Assembly: GCA_013152435.1 (NCBI GenBank)
Contig: JAADGJ010000119.1
Location: forward strand, 27,151-91,150
DNA from: Chloroflexota bacterium
GTDB lineage: Bacteria > Chloroflexota > Anaerolineae > DUEN01
Reading direction: 5' to 3'
Length of the DNA: 64,000 nucleotides
In this document: positions 39,801 to 49,676 of the stretch, in pieces
How the letters are laid out: every line of letters begins with the position of its first letter
How positions within the stretch are numbered: the first letter of the stretch is position 1
Position numbers and translations under genes: made by a program
Notes under the pieces: generated by a model
Told to the model about the DNA's origin: nothing
What the model saw: only the letters and a program-made list of their open reading frames with translations
Database searches by the model: none

Positions 39801-39848
39801 CCGGAGACCTTCGGCCGCAGCGCCACCGATCGGGTGATCGTGGAATGA
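33819..39848 (+). CDS. alpha-2-macroglobulin family lipoprotein with thioester
   Basis: A 2009-residue secreted lipoprotein that traps proteases. The signal peptide ends with the lipobox GLIAGC. Many macroglobulin-like beta domains follow (for example VTFSQPMVALSSYED; YTVEIPAGTKSAIGG; the bait region near 1270-1310 rich in Met/Ala). The thioester motif ECAEQ has Cys1515 and Gln1518, so it is a thioester-competent type. Then come the alpha-helical thioester domain and the receptor-like C-terminus (after WWWWWTWYEHQ). The ATG at 33819 has ATAAAGGAGCG upstream; an in-frame start at 33765 would add 18 residues before the signal. No penicillin-binding protein 1C neighbour is present, unlike in proteobacteria. 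Confidence 0.93.
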   Translation: MRSVYPLLLLLLGLGLIAGCSQQTGPVRSLEGAAMTHTEIRIQTEPDDQGDGGGLQIRLSEGGEPSGEIPSIPSAVATPLPEPEIQQILDRLPPLPVEAEDEQPFALPEESLPPPRVGETIQEPFPPPVTAEGPEQPAVGPLEVVRYAPEGEVPLAPYLSVTFSQPMVALSSYEDLAREGVPVKLSPQPPGTWRWVGTKTLVFQPDGRFPMATRYTVEIPAGTKSAIGGVLEQAVRWTFTTPPPNVRTFYPTTGPQRRDVLMFAAFDQHIDPDAVLPTITVTADKQAYALRLATAEEVAKDDTVSRLAKEAGEGRWLAFRANTLFPADTTITVTIGPDTPSAEGPLRTEKPQQFTFYTYAPLRVVDHGCTWDEDCSPMTPWYIQFNNPIDEARFEPSMIQVTPDVPGLKVEIFGDTLTLRGRTRGRTTYQVTLSAAIPDRFGQTLGEDQTLTFTVGSAAPAILRSGGNLVVLAPYGKPSYSVFTVNYGELDVQIYAVQPEDWPAYQKYLQELHRTDSPPSPPGQLVLSRTIPVDARPDEWTETAIDLSPILEDGFGQFVLVIQPQPGALDVLSRLLRSKPPESIQAWVQVTHIGLDAFVDDDEMIAWVNDLRDGAPLEGVQVTLFPSGESAVTDEEGLARLRLPKGAEASLLIARKGQDVAFLPENLYWWGDGWQQRSRRDWLRWYVFDDRQIYRPGEEVHVKGWIRRIEDGPDGDVNLVRDAVRKVRYRVVDPRGNEIHDGWLDVNALGGFDLAFTLPEAVNLGYASLHLTAEGVGDLGGRNYEHSFQIQEFRRPEFEVTVDASEGPHFVGDYAIASVEAKYYAGGPLPNAEVTWQVTSTPGHYTPPGWDDFVFGKWVPWWIEARTMAAETSFGPWPPYRPIQVETYQGRTDASGVHRLRIDFESMDPPQPTVVRAEATVMDVNRQAWTAATDLLVHPAELYVGLRTERIFVRLGQPLEVKAIVVDVDGNPVPGRTIRMQAARLDWTYRYGAWQQEEVDVQECTVQSAKEPVTCTFQPTEGGTYRIVATVLDDWERRNETEITRWVSGGKRPVAQQVEQEEVTLIPDRKEYQPGDVAEILVQAPFYPAEGLLTLQRSGLVYTERFTMDGPSYTLEIPIREAYIPNLYVQVDLVGAAPRLDEGGEASERLPKRPAFAQGSIRLSVPPLSRTLSLEVTPRDRKLGPGGETTVDIAVYDAAGNPVPDSEVAIVIVDEAVLALTHYQLPNPLDVFYAQRSPGVEDYHLRNHVLLVSLDQLLEGGRADIAAEEMVMKAAMPAAPMEEAAPGMEAGAAPIRMRLDFNPLALFAPEVVTDAEGRAQVKVKLPDNLTRYRVMAVAVAGGKQFGTGESTITARLPLMVRPSPPRFLNFGDRFELPVVVQNQTDEPLQVDVAVRAHNLQLLGVAGQRVTVPANDRVEVRFPATTVSAGTARVQVGAVAGRWADAAQFELPVWTPATTEAFATYGTIDEGAIAQPVIAPSGVFTQFGGLEVTTSSTALQELTDAVLYLVAYPFECAEQLASRILAVAALEEVLTAFQAEGLPPAEEIQAAVQRDIERLRGMQNDDGGFPLWKRGDPSWPFVTVHVAHALQRARSKDYPVPEEMLERTHAYLRDIESHIPDWYGQQARDTIIAYSLYVRKLMQDTDTPRARQLIKEVGLDNLSPEAIGWLYYVLSGDPDSDAELAAIRRHLNNRVVETAGTAHFVTEYSDEDAYVLLRSNRRADGIILEALIADQPQSDLIPKLVRGLLAHRTRGRWTNTQENVFILLALNRYFNTYEAETPDFVARVWLGDRYAGESAFRGRTTEYHRIDIPMSFLAAGPERQDLILSKEGKGRLYYRLGMRYAPTNLRLEPVDHGFTVERSYEAVDDPDDVRRDEDGVWHVKAGARVRVRLTMVATSRRYHVALVDPLPAGFEALNPALAVTGSLPPDTAEATPRSRWWWWWTWYEHQNLRDERAEAFTSLLWEGVYTYSYIARATTPGEFIVPPAKAEEMYAPETFGRSATDRVIVE

Positions 39849-39852
39849 GCGC

Positions 39853-39877
39853 ATGGGCGAGGCGACGCCTCGCCCAT
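39853..39877. terminator. terminator hairpin after the macroglobulin gene
   Basis: ATGGGCGAGGCG and CGCCTCGCCCAT make a 12-bp near-perfect palindrome, 4 bases after the stop. No T run. It is the first of four hairpins in this gap. Confidence 0.55.
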
Positions 39878-39899
39878 CGGCACCCGGTGAAGCCACATG

Positions 39900-40001
39900 G
39901 GAGCACGGCCTGTGCTCCTGGGATGGCTCGGAGGGGCTTCCCTCCGACCACCGCACCCATCACAAGTGAAGCCCCCTTCTCCCGGATCCGGGGGAAGGGG
40001 G
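39900..40001. other. hairpin cluster between macroglobulin and permease genes
   Basis: Three further hairpins in a row: GGAGCAC/GTGCTCC (39900-39918), TCGGAGGG/CCCTCCGA (39928-39947) and CCCCCTTCTCCCGG/CCGGGGGAAGGGGG (39972-40001). They may be REP-like or structural; no reading frame is supported. Confidence 0.5.
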
Positions 40002-40102
40002 TCTGGGGGGATAAGGGCGTCAAAGGCAAACCCCACGGGGCTGACGCCCGGGTCGGGTGAGCCACCGCCGCAAAACCGAAGAGAGGAGCTTCATCAGGAC
40101 CG

Positions 40103-41215
40103 ATGTCACTGCACCGAACCCTCGCCATCTTACGCAAGGAATTCCATCACATCGCCCGGGACGCGCGCCTGCTCTTCCTGGTGACCTTCTCACCCGCCTT
40201 CCTACTGCTCACGTTCTCCTACGTGTTCGCCATGGACCTGGGGCAGACGACCGTGGCGGTCTTCGATCAGGATCGCAGCCGGCTTGCACGCGACTATCTG
40301 GCCCACCTGACCGCCGATGGCGATGTGCGCCTGGTGGCGGAGGCAGCGAGCTACGAGGAAGCCGACCGGATCCTGATCGCCGGGAAAGCGGACGCCGTCC
40401 TGGTCATCCCACCCGGCCTCGAGGCGGACGCCCTCAGCGGGCGCGGCGCACAGGTGCAACTCCTGGTGGATGGCACAGACGCCAACATGGCCCGCCAGGT
40501 CATCGGCGACTTCACCGCGCGCACGAACGCCTTCGCGATGAAGCTGCCCGGCCCCGCGCTCACGCTGCGCGCCTTTGTGGAATCTCGCAGCCGCGTGCTC
40601 TACAACCCCGGGCTGAAGTCGCTGGTGAGCATGGTGCCCGGCCTGATCGCGGTCGTGCTCATCATGCCCGCACTGGCGCTCACACTGGCACTCACCCGAG
40701 AGAAGGAGGTGGGCACCTTCGAGGTGCTGATCACCACGCCGGTGCGGGGCCCGGAATACCTGATCGGCAAGCTCACCGCCTACATCACGGCCGGTCTCGG
40801 CAGCGCTCTCCTCGCGCTCATGGTGGCGACTCTGTGGTTCCGGGTGCCCTTTCGCGGACAACTGTCCACCCTGTTCCTGCTCACCATCGTGTACTATGGC
40901 GCCAGCATGGGGCTGAGCCTGGTCCTGGCGACCTTCATCAAGAATCAACAGACGGCGATGTTCGCCACGCTGCTCGTCTCCTTTGTGCCCAGCTTCTTCA
41001 TTGCCGGCCTGATCACCCCGATCAACAAGACGTCGCTCGTCTCCATGGCCATGTCCTACAGCCTGCCCACCACCCACTTCATCGTCATCGCGCGAGGACT
41101 CTTCCTCAAAGGGCTGGGCCTGCCGCAGCTTTGGCAGCCCACGGCCGTGCTGATGGGCATGGGCCTGACCGCCCTGCTCCTGAGCATCCTTCTGTTCAAG
41201 AAGCGGATCGGATAG
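40103..41215 (+). CDS. ABC-2 type permease, first copy
   Basis: A 370-residue integral membrane protein of the ABC-2 (YhhJ/YbhS-like) family. An N-terminal helix (about 20-42) is followed by a large extracytoplasmic domain (about 45-165) and five helices after about residue 175, with the family segment REKEVGTFEVLITTP and later FIKNQQTAMFATLLVSF. The start has AGGA five bases before. The next gene is a paralogue. No ATP-binding subunit gene lies in the window. Confidence 0.88.
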   Translation: MSLHRTLAILRKEFHHIARDARLLFLVTFSPAFLLLTFSYVFAMDLGQTTVAVFDQDRSRLARDYLAHLTADGDVRLVAEAASYEEADRILIAGKADAVLVIPPGLEADALSGRGAQVQLLVDGTDANMARQVIGDFTARTNAFAMKLPGPALTLRAFVESRSRVLYNPGLKSLVSMVPGLIAVVLIMPALALTLALTREKEVGTFEVLITTPVRGPEYLIGKLTAYITAGLGSALLALMVATLWFRVPFRGQLSTLFLLTIVYYGASMGLSLVLATFIKNQQTAMFATLLVSFVPSFFIAGLITPINKTSLVSMAMSYSLPTTHFIVIARGLFLKGLGLPQLWQPTAVLMGMGLTALLLSILLFKKRIG

Positions 41216-41233
41216 GACGTGGAGGCTGACCGC

Positions 41234-42349
41234 ATGCTCCTCCGAATCTGGAACCTGGTGACCAAGGAGTTGATCCAGTTCGAGCGGGATCGACTCTTCG
41301 CGAGCTTTATCCTGCTCTTCCCCATCATCCAGCTCATCATGCTGGCCCAGGCCACGAGCCAGGGGATCACCCATCTGGCCACAGCCGTCTGGGATCAGGA
41401 CCGCTCAGCGCTGAGCCGCCAACTGATCACGTCGCTGGACATCACAGAGGAGCTGGACGTGCGCTTTTATCCGCAGCGCCTGCAAGATGCTGAGGCGCTG
41501 TTGGCGGAGGGGAAGGCGACCGTGGTCGTGGTGATCCCGGCCGGGTTCGCACGAGACGTGATGCGCCCGGAAAGGCCGCCGCAGGTCCAGATCCTGGTCG
41601 ATGGCTCCAACAACGTGATGGCCTCCGTCGGCCTGGCCACAGCCGAGGGCGTCATCGCCCAATTCGCCAACAAGCTTTCCGGGGCAAGGATTCGCGTCGC
41701 CACCGTGCCCCTGGAGCTGCGCCCGGCCGTGCGCTTCAACCCCGCGCTGAACTTCCAGTACCAGACGATCCCCGCCCAGGTGGGGTTCATCATCTATCAG
41801 GTGACGCTGGCCGTGGCCGCGATGGCGCTGGCCCGGGAGCGGGAATTGGGCACTCTGGAGCAGCTGATCATCGCCCCCCTCAGCCGCTTCGAGCTGATCA
41901 CGGGCAAGGCGATCCCCGCCGCCCTCCTGGGCCTGATCGACTTCGTCTTCATGTTCGGCGTCATGCGCTACGGGTTCCACGTGCCCATGCGCGGCTCCAT
42001 CCCCCTCCTGTTCCTGGTCACCCTGCTCTTCATCGCGGTGGAGATCGGATGGGGCATGCTGATCTCCTCCGTATCCCGCACGCAGCAGCAGGCCATCCTG
42101 ATGGTCTTTATCGTCGCCATGACCGACGTCAGCCTCTCCGGATACCTGGTGCCGGTGAAGAACATGCCCGCCTTCCTGCGCACGATCTCGACCGCCTCCG
42201 CCATTCGCCACTATCTCACCGCGCTGCGGTCGATCATGCTCAAGGGGGCCGGCCTCGACGTGATCTGGCCGGAGGTGCTGGCCATGACGGGGCTGGCTAT
42301 CCTCGCGGGCACCATCTCCCTGCTGACCATCCATCATCGACTGGACTGA
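41234..42349 (+). CDS. ABC-2 type permease, second copy
   Basis: A 371-residue paralogue with the same plan: REFELGTLEQL-like segment RERELGTLEQLIIAPL, then a membrane segment and the SSVSRTQQQAILMVF region. The ATG at 41234 follows GGAGGCTGACC; a GTG at 41219 is less well placed. It forms a heterodimer candidate with the previous gene. Confidence 0.88.
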   Translation: MLLRIWNLVTKELIQFERDRLFASFILLFPIIQLIMLAQATSQGITHLATAVWDQDRSALSRQLITSLDITEELDVRFYPQRLQDAEALLAEGKATVVVVIPAGFARDVMRPERPPQVQILVDGSNNVMASVGLATAEGVIAQFANKLSGARIRVATVPLELRPAVRFNPALNFQYQTIPAQVGFIIYQVTLAVAAMALARERELGTLEQLIIAPLSRFELITGKAIPAALLGLIDFVFMFGVMRYGFHVPMRGSIPLLFLVTLLFIAVEIGWGMLISSVSRTQQQAILMVFIVAMTDVSLSGYLVPVKNMPAFLRTISTASAIRHYLTALRSIMLKGAGLDVIWPEVLAMTGLAILAGTISLLTIHHRLD

Positions 42350-42366
42350 TGGGCGGGAGAACGCCA

Positions 42367-42402
42367 AGGGCGTGCAACACGAGCGATCGCGTTGCACGCC
42401 CT
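42367..42402. terminator. terminator between convergent genes
   Basis: AGGGCGTGCAAC and GTTGCACGCCCT form a 12-bp perfect stem with a 12-base loop. It has no T tract, so it may need Rho or act as a transcription block for both sides. Confidence 0.6.
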
Positions 42403-42431
42403 CGATCCCACACCATGACCGGCGCGATCGA

Positions 42432-43589
42432 TCAGCGGAACCCCTCCGGCGGAGGGGGAACGTCCACCGGCACGCCGCCGTGACGCAGCGAGTAGGTGGC
42501 CGACACGCCCACCGCGACGCTCATCCGCCCCGCCAGCGGCGTCGCCACCGGCTCCTTCCCATCCAGCACCATGTCCACGAAGTCCTTGCAGATCACCGGG
42601 TCCGCGCCGCCGTGCCCCCCGGCCGCGGGCTTTACCTCATAGGTGCGATCCGACAGCTCCCGCCATGTGTTGGAGCGGCGCGTCTTCACCCACACTTTCA
42701 TGTCCGGCTCCGAGTTCTCCAGCCGCCCCTCCGTGCCGATGAACGTGTAATTGCGATGATAATCCGGTGTGAAGTGACATTGCAGATATGCCGCCTTGAT
42801 CCCTCCCTCCAGCTCCATGATCACCACCTGATTATCCTCCACATCCACCTCCTGACGGAAGGCGCACTGAATCCGGCGGCTGAACATGACCTCCGTACAC
42901 GTCTCCCGCTCCGGGCAGGTGGGGCAGGTCAGGTCATTGGGTTTGTCGCCGCCGAAGAAGTCGAGGCCGCCGAAAGCGGCCGTGCGCACGGCGTACCGCC
43001 CGGTGATCCAATGGATGATGTCGATATCGTGGGAGCCCTTCTGAAGCAACAGCGACGTGGTATTGCGCCGCAGCGCGTGCCAGTCATGGAAGTAGAAATC
43101 ACTGCCGAAGCCCACGAAATGACGCACCCACACCGCCTTGATCTCGCCGATGACGCCCGAGTCCACGATCTCCTTCATGGTGCGGAACATGTTCATGTAA
43201 CGCATGTTGAACCCCACCATGAGCCGCTTGCCCGAGCGACGCCATGCCTCCAGGATGCGATCGCATCCCTCCACGGTGATGGCCAGCGGCTTCTCGCAGA
43301 AGACATGCTTCCCGGCCTCCAGCGCGGCCACGGCATGCTCCTCGTGGCAGTAGTCGGGCGACGTGACCGCGACCGCGTCCACATCCGGCCGCGCCAGCAG
43401 CTCACGATAGTCCGTCGTGGTGAACGGATCGCCGCCGTGCTCGACCCGGAACGCCTCCAGGTGATCCGGGTTGATATCGGCGCCAGCCACCACCACCGAG
43501 CGGCCGCGAGGGTCGTGCCAGTAACGCCACAGGCCACCCCGACCGGCAACCCCGATCATGCCAATGCGCAACTGCGTCATCCCTGCCAT
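42432..43589 (-). CDS. Gfo/Idh/MocA-family oxidoreductase
   Basis: A 385-residue NAD(P)-dependent sugar or cyclitol dehydrogenase. The N-terminal Rossmann motif is GMIGVAGRGG and the family motif FCEKPLA follows. The C-terminal domain contains a loop with CPTCPERETC, an unusual four-cysteine-like insert that may bind metal. The ATG at 43589 has GGAGGAAAG upstream. It is the last gene of the catabolic cluster read from the ROK/Opp region. Confidence 0.88.
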   Translation of the reverse strand: MAGMTQLRIGMIGVAGRGGLWRYWHDPRGRSVVVAGADINPDHLEAFRVEHGGDPFTTTDYRELLARPDVDAVAVTSPDYCHEEHAVAALEAGKHVFCEKPLAITVEGCDRILEAWRRSGKRLMVGFNMRYMNMFRTMKEIVDSGVIGEIKAVWVRHFVGFGSDFYFHDWHALRRNTTSLLLQKGSHDIDIIHWITGRYAVRTAAFGGLDFFGGDKPNDLTCPTCPERETCTEVMFSRRIQCAFRQEVDVEDNQVVIMELEGGIKAAYLQCHFTPDYHRNYTFIGTEGRLENSEPDMKVWVKTRRSNTWRELSDRTYEVKPAAGGHGGADPVICKDFVDMVLDGKEPVATPLAGRMSVAVGVSATYSLRHGGVPVDVPPPPEGFR

Positions 43590-43681
43590 CTTTCCTCCAC
43601 GTACGAAGTCTGATGATCCCCCGCCTGAAAAACGAATGGCCCGTGCACACGGGCCATCCCCCAACACGTCCATCTCCGCTC

Positions 43682-43907
43682 AGGGCGCGTCCGAAAGTTC
43701 ACCAGCAAGGTGCCCGGGGCATCCCACAGCCGCATGCTCCACAGAAACCTCTCTTTCCCGGTCTGCACCTGCCTCCCTCAGCCCTTTCCGCAGGGATCTG
43801 GGCCGAGGCCGGGCAGGTTGAAGGCGGGAGAAGGGCTTTTCCCGAAAGGGCTCCACCCCTCCGAGCTACCCCACGGCAGGAGCAACGAGATTCCTCAAAC
43901 GCGCTCC
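43682..43907. repeat. MITE-like intergenic repeat, family A copy 4
   Basis: A 226-bp element with termini AGGGCGCGTCCGAAAG and the complement CTCAAACGCGCTCC. The interior has GGGCCGAGGCCGGGCAGG and the CCCCACGGCAGGAGCAA end. It separates the oxidoreductase from the DUF3604 gene. Confidence 0.7.
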
Positions 43908-43912
43908 CGGCA

Positions 43913-46144
43913 TCACGTCAGCTTACGCGGACGCCCCGTCACCCAGATGGGGCTGGTCCAGGCCATCTCCCCATCCTCCTGCTCCACGCGCACATAATAG
44001 AAATGCTCCCCCAGATAATAGGGATCCACCCAGGTGAGCTCCACCTTGGAGTCCCGCCGGGATTGCGAGACCGCGGGGAAGAGCAGCCGATGAGCCGCCT
44101 CCTCGCGAAGAGGACGATTTTGCCCCTCCGCCCCACGCCCCCGGCTGGACGACCGCCCGCCACCCCCCGGGAACACCACGATGTCCTGGTTGTCCCGCAC
44201 GATCGTCACCCGGGCGATGGGCGCGGTGCCCACCACGCGGATGTAGGCCACAGGCGGGATCGAGGTCTCGTACTCCTCGCCCATGAAATGGCCATCCATG
44301 CGGAAATCGACCAGCAGGCGGGCCAGGGTCGTGCCGTACACCCGCCGCGCCCGAAGCGCCTGGAACAGCGCCTCGCGAGTCAGCTCGGGAGCCAGCACGG
44401 CGGTGATCCCCGGACGATCCCAGTATTGCTGCCGCCGGTCACGTCGATAAGGCGTGGCAGGCTGTCCCAGATGATTGTCCGTCGAGGCCACGAGCCCCAT
44501 CCGATACCCGCGCGCCAGCGCGGCCTGCACGGACAACGGATGAGGAGGATCGGTCCGCGTGTCCACCCGCCTGGGTGGCCATCTCTCCTGGGGCCCCCGC
44601 ACCTGATAGATCTCGGCCAGCCGCTCCAGATGGGGGTCGTGCTGATCCCAGCGCATCGGATGGACCTGATCCATGGGATGGTGCGGGATCACGATCGCCT
44701 CGCGATCCGCCAGCGCGGCATACAACCCGTCGAGCGTCTTCGTGCGGGGATCCATGCAGCGGAAGAGGGGCTCCTCATCGCCCAGATAGAGGACATTCCG
44801 GTGTCCCCACGCGGAGAACCCCTGCGTGGACGCGGCCGACGAGGTCCACTCATAGGCCAGAAAGCTGACGAACCTCCCCGGATCGTTATGCTCCGCCGCC
44901 TTGCGCTGGGTGATGCGCCACTCTTCATCGGTCAGGTAGATGTCATGGTTGGTAGGGGCGGCGAAATCAAGCCCGACGACATCCCGGGCATACCAATAGA
45001 CGTAATCCAGGTCGGAGCCGTCGGAGAGATCATCGTGGCGGTGCAGCTGAGTGTGCACATGGAGATCCCCGAAGTAGATGTGCATGTCCGGCAGCCATCC
45101 GACACCGATGGGGTTGCTGTGCCCCCGTCTGCGCCGGTCATCCCGGACGGCGATGGTGATCACCCCTGGTTGGGTCGCCACCCCGCTAAAGGTATGAGCA
45201 CCCTGATCGGCCTCCGTGAAGCGGTAGGAGTCCGGCAGCTCCACGTGAGGCGCGTTGCAGGAAAAGCGCACCTCGCCGCGATAGCCGGTGACCAGGTTCC
45301 CCAACCGATCCACGGCGCGCACAGTGATCCGGAACGGCTCTCCCGGTCGAGCCGTCGCCGAAGCGTTCACCTCCAGCCGTACCGCCTCCTCAGCGACGAG
45401 CTGCACCGTGGGGGGATCGCGCAACAGCGCGTAGTCGCCAGAGCCCTGGGTATCCACCAGGAAGTAAAAGCGCTGCGGGCGCGGGGCGCCCCATTCAGGC
45501 ACGTGCGTCCCCTGCCCGCCGTAGCGGGTATCCCCGTAGACCAGGGTGATGGTATCCCCCTTTTTGAGCGCGGCCTCGCGCAGTTCCACGACGACTCGGT
45601 GCAGCTCCCGCTGACGCTCCGTGAACAACACCGCCAGCTTTGCCCCCGGCCGGGAGCAGGTCATCGTCAGATAGCCCGCCCCCAACGGGTCCGTGGTCTG
45701 CACATCGGACCAGAAGACGACCCCGGTCGAGACCACCGGCAGTCGTACCTCCAGCCGGGCGCCGACGGGAAGCCCCGCCTCTCCCACCTGGTAGGTCAGG
45801 GTGAAGGTCCCCCAGCTGGAGACCCTTACCGAGTGATTCGGATGGATGAGCGCGCGCCCCAGACGGACCTCCGCCGGGGGAACGGAGGCCAGGCTGACGA
45901 CGGGCCAGGATGTGAACGGAGGCTCCACGGCGGGGGGGATGCCCCGATCCACCGCCGGGAGGAAAAAGCGCCCCACCTCCATGATGGGGCCCTCCGCATC
46001 CTCATGGCCGGGAGCCAGCTCGCTCGCCTTCACCGCGGCGGGGCTCGCGAGCACTCCCAGAGCGGCGCGCAACAGCTCACGCCGGCTGACTACAAGCGAC
46101 CAAATGCTTCCTTTCCTTCCTCTGTCCGAAGGCCCTTTCCCCAT
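43913..46144 (-). CDS. DUF3604-family protein, Tat-exported
   Basis: A 743-residue protein. The N-terminus has a twin-arginine signal SRRELLRAALGVLASP, so it is exported folded. The central region has a PHP-like metal site pattern FGDLHVHTQLHRHDD and SDGSDLDYV. Family signatures DREAIVIPHHPMDQV and the SxxNH-like ASTDNHLGQP are present. DUF3604 proteins occur in polysaccharide and sulfoglycan utilisation clusters; the reaction is not settled. The ATG at 46144 has CGGAGACTC upstream. It follows the solute-binding protein gene after a terminator. Confidence 0.82.
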   Translation of the reverse strand: MGKGPSDRGRKGSIWSLVVSRRELLRAALGVLASPAAVKASELAPGHEDAEGPIMEVGRFFLPAVDRGIPPAVEPPFTSWPVVSLASVPPAEVRLGRALIHPNHSVRVSSWGTFTLTYQVGEAGLPVGARLEVRLPVVSTGVVFWSDVQTTDPLGAGYLTMTCSRPGAKLAVLFTERQRELHRVVVELREAALKKGDTITLVYGDTRYGGQGTHVPEWGAPRPQRFYFLVDTQGSGDYALLRDPPTVQLVAEEAVRLEVNASATARPGEPFRITVRAVDRLGNLVTGYRGEVRFSCNAPHVELPDSYRFTEADQGAHTFSGVATQPGVITIAVRDDRRRRGHSNPIGVGWLPDMHIYFGDLHVHTQLHRHDDLSDGSDLDYVYWYARDVVGLDFAAPTNHDIYLTDEEWRITQRKAAEHNDPGRFVSFLAYEWTSSAASTQGFSAWGHRNVLYLGDEEPLFRCMDPRTKTLDGLYAALADREAIVIPHHPMDQVHPMRWDQHDPHLERLAEIYQVRGPQERWPPRRVDTRTDPPHPLSVQAALARGYRMGLVASTDNHLGQPATPYRRDRRQQYWDRPGITAVLAPELTREALFQALRARRVYGTTLARLLVDFRMDGHFMGEEYETSIPPVAYIRVVGTAPIARVTIVRDNQDIVVFPGGGGRSSSRGRGAEGQNRPLREEAAHRLLFPAVSQSRRDSKVELTWVDPYYLGEHFYYVRVEQEDGEMAWTSPIWVTGRPRKLT

Positions 46145-46300
46145 AGAGTCTCCGCGTTGAAAATTCCGTTGATCAGATCGATGCCGATGAAGCCTCGGCC
46201 CACGAGGCGATCGGGGCCTCCTCATATCCTCGTGACGAGGAGAGCCCCGAGAAGACGCGCCCCATTGGCATCAAGCGAAGCCGCATGGGCGCATGCCCTT

Positions 46301-46409
46301 AGAGCGTGCCTGGAAATTTACCGGCACGATGTTTTGAGGGGTCTCCCCCACCGACCAGCTCCACAGGGGGAGGTGTGGAGGGGTCCTCCCCCCCACGGAA
46401 ATCCCACTT
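46301..46409. repeat. truncated family A repeat
   Basis: Starts with the intact terminus AGAGCGTGCCTGGAAATTTACCGG and runs into the CTCCACAGGGGGAGGTGTG core but stops near 46409. The second half and the right terminus are missing. Confidence 0.6.
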
Positions 46410-46426
46410 TATCCCCCCTGACACAA

Positions 46427-46458
46427 AGCTCCCCGGAGCTGGGAAGCCCCGGGGAGCT
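46427..46458 (-). terminator. terminator of the substrate-binding protein gene
   Basis: AGCTCCCCGG and CCGGGGAGCT arms (10 bp), followed on the minus strand by TTTGTGTC. It lies just after the stop of the substrate-binding protein gene. Confidence 0.75.
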
Positions 46459-46479
46459 CACTTGTGCCCGCTGGACAGC

Positions 46480-48300
<1,821 letters not shown>

Positions 48301-48428
48301 AGGAACCTCCCTTTCCCAAAGATTTGGGGTATGCTAGCTTGGCGCAACGCGCCACGGACTCCGATATTCCACGATGATCCAACTTCAGAAGGGTACCCCC
48401 GGCGATCACCCCCTTTCCGCGTTCTATG

Positions 48429-48674
48429 TCATACCCAGTTATCCTCATCCGGGTCGCCACGAAGGGGCGGCGGGGCCATCCGCGGCCCGCTCAGGCGCCC
48501 GGCAATCAACGCCAACACGCCGATGATGATCGCGAAGAGAACGCCCACCAGCAACGACAGAACGCTCACGAAGAACTCCGCGGTGCCCCGAGGCACCACG
48601 AACAACAGCGCGCCGGATACCAGGATCACGTAGAAGGCGATGCGAAAGCCCGCTCGACCGATCTGAGGGTCCAC
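48429..48674 (-). CDS. small two-helix membrane protein
   Basis: An 81-residue protein with two strong membrane helices (about 9-29 and 36-58) and a Pro/Asp-rich tail (GPRMAPPPLRGDPDED). GTG start at 48674, with GGGGGATGTG upstream. It lies 11 bases after the ATPase gene, so it belongs to the importer operon. The function is unknown. Confidence 0.6.
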   Translation of the reverse strand: MDPQIGRAGFRIAFYVILVSGALLFVVPRGTAEFFVSVLSLLVGVLFAIIIGVLALIAGRLSGPRMAPPPLRGDPDEDNWV

Positions 48675-48685
48675 CCCACATCCCC

Positions 48686-49675
48686 CTATGCGATGGCTTG
48701 CTGCCCCGCGTAGTAGCAGGCCGCCTGATGGCTCCCCGCGACGGCCTCCAGGGGAGGCCGCTCCGCATCACACACGCCCTCCCGGAACAGCGGACAGCGC
48801 GGGTGAAACGTGCATCCCGGAGGCAGAGCCAACAGGCTGGGGATATCCAGGCTGCGCAACTGCACCCGCTTCTTCTTGCGGGTCACCTCCGGGTCCGCCT
48901 CCGGCACGGCGGCCAACAACGCCTGGGTGTACGGATGGAGCGGCGAGTTGATCACCTGAGGCGTGGGCCCCACCTCCACGATCCGCCCCAGATACATCAC
49001 GGCGATGCGTCCCCCCCAGGCGAAATACTTGGCCAGCGCCAGGTCATGCGTGATGAAGAGGAAGGTGACGCCGAAGCGTTCCTTCAGCCGATAGAGCATG
49101 TTGAGCAGGGACACCCGGATGGAGACGTCCACCATGGACACCGCCTCATCGGCCACGATGAAGGTCGGGTTCACGGTCAACGCCCGGGCCACCGACACAC
49201 GCTGCCGCTGCCCGCCGCTCAACTGATGCGGATACTTGTCCAGGAAATCGTCCGGCGGCGTCAGATCCACGATCTCCATCAGCTCACGCACCCGCTCCCG
49301 GGCCTGTCGATGATTGGAAGCCTGCCCATGTCGAAACAGGGGTGCGCTCAAGATCCGATAAATCGTATGCGCAGGATTCAACGAGGCATAAGGGTCCTGA
49401 TGAATGATCTGCACGCTCCGCCGATAATCCCGAAACACCTCTCGACCCAATCGCCAGATGTCCTGCCCCTTGAAGAGGATTCGCCCGGCCGAGGGCTGCA
49501 ACAGGCCGGCGACCATCCTCCCCGTCGTCGTCTTCCCACATCCACTCTCGCCCACCAGACATACGATCTCGCCTTCGCTGATGGAGAGCGAGACATCATC
49601 CACTGCCGTGACTCTCTGCTTCCCACGCCCAAACGTCCGGCTCAGATGATCGAGTTCGATGAGAGCTTCTGGCAT
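48686..49675 (-). CDS. Opp/Dpp-type importer ATPase (OppF-like)
   Basis: A 329-residue ATPase: Walker A GESGCGKTT, signature LSGGQ, Walker B FIVADEAVSMVD and the C-terminal oligopeptide/dipeptide-transporter extension with the cysteine pattern PPGCTFHPRCPL...GVCDAERP. It powers the importer with its neighbour. It starts one base after the stop of the upstream ATPase gene. Confidence 0.93.
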   Translation of the reverse strand: MPEALIELDHLSRTFGRGKQRVTAVDDVSLSISEGEIVCLVGESGCGKTTTGRMVAGLLQPSAGRILFKGQDIWRLGREVFRDYRRSVQIIHQDPYASLNPAHTIYRILSAPLFRHGQASNHRQARERVRELMEIVDLTPPDDFLDKYPHQLSGGQRQRVSVARALTVNPTFIVADEAVSMVDVSIRVSLLNMLYRLKERFGVTFLFITHDLALAKYFAWGGRIAVMYLGRIVEVGPTPQVINSPLHPYTQALLAAVPEADPEVTRKKKRVQLRSLDIPSLLALPPGCTFHPRCPLFREGVCDAERPPLEAVAGSHQAACYYAGQQAIA

Positions 49676-49676
49676 A

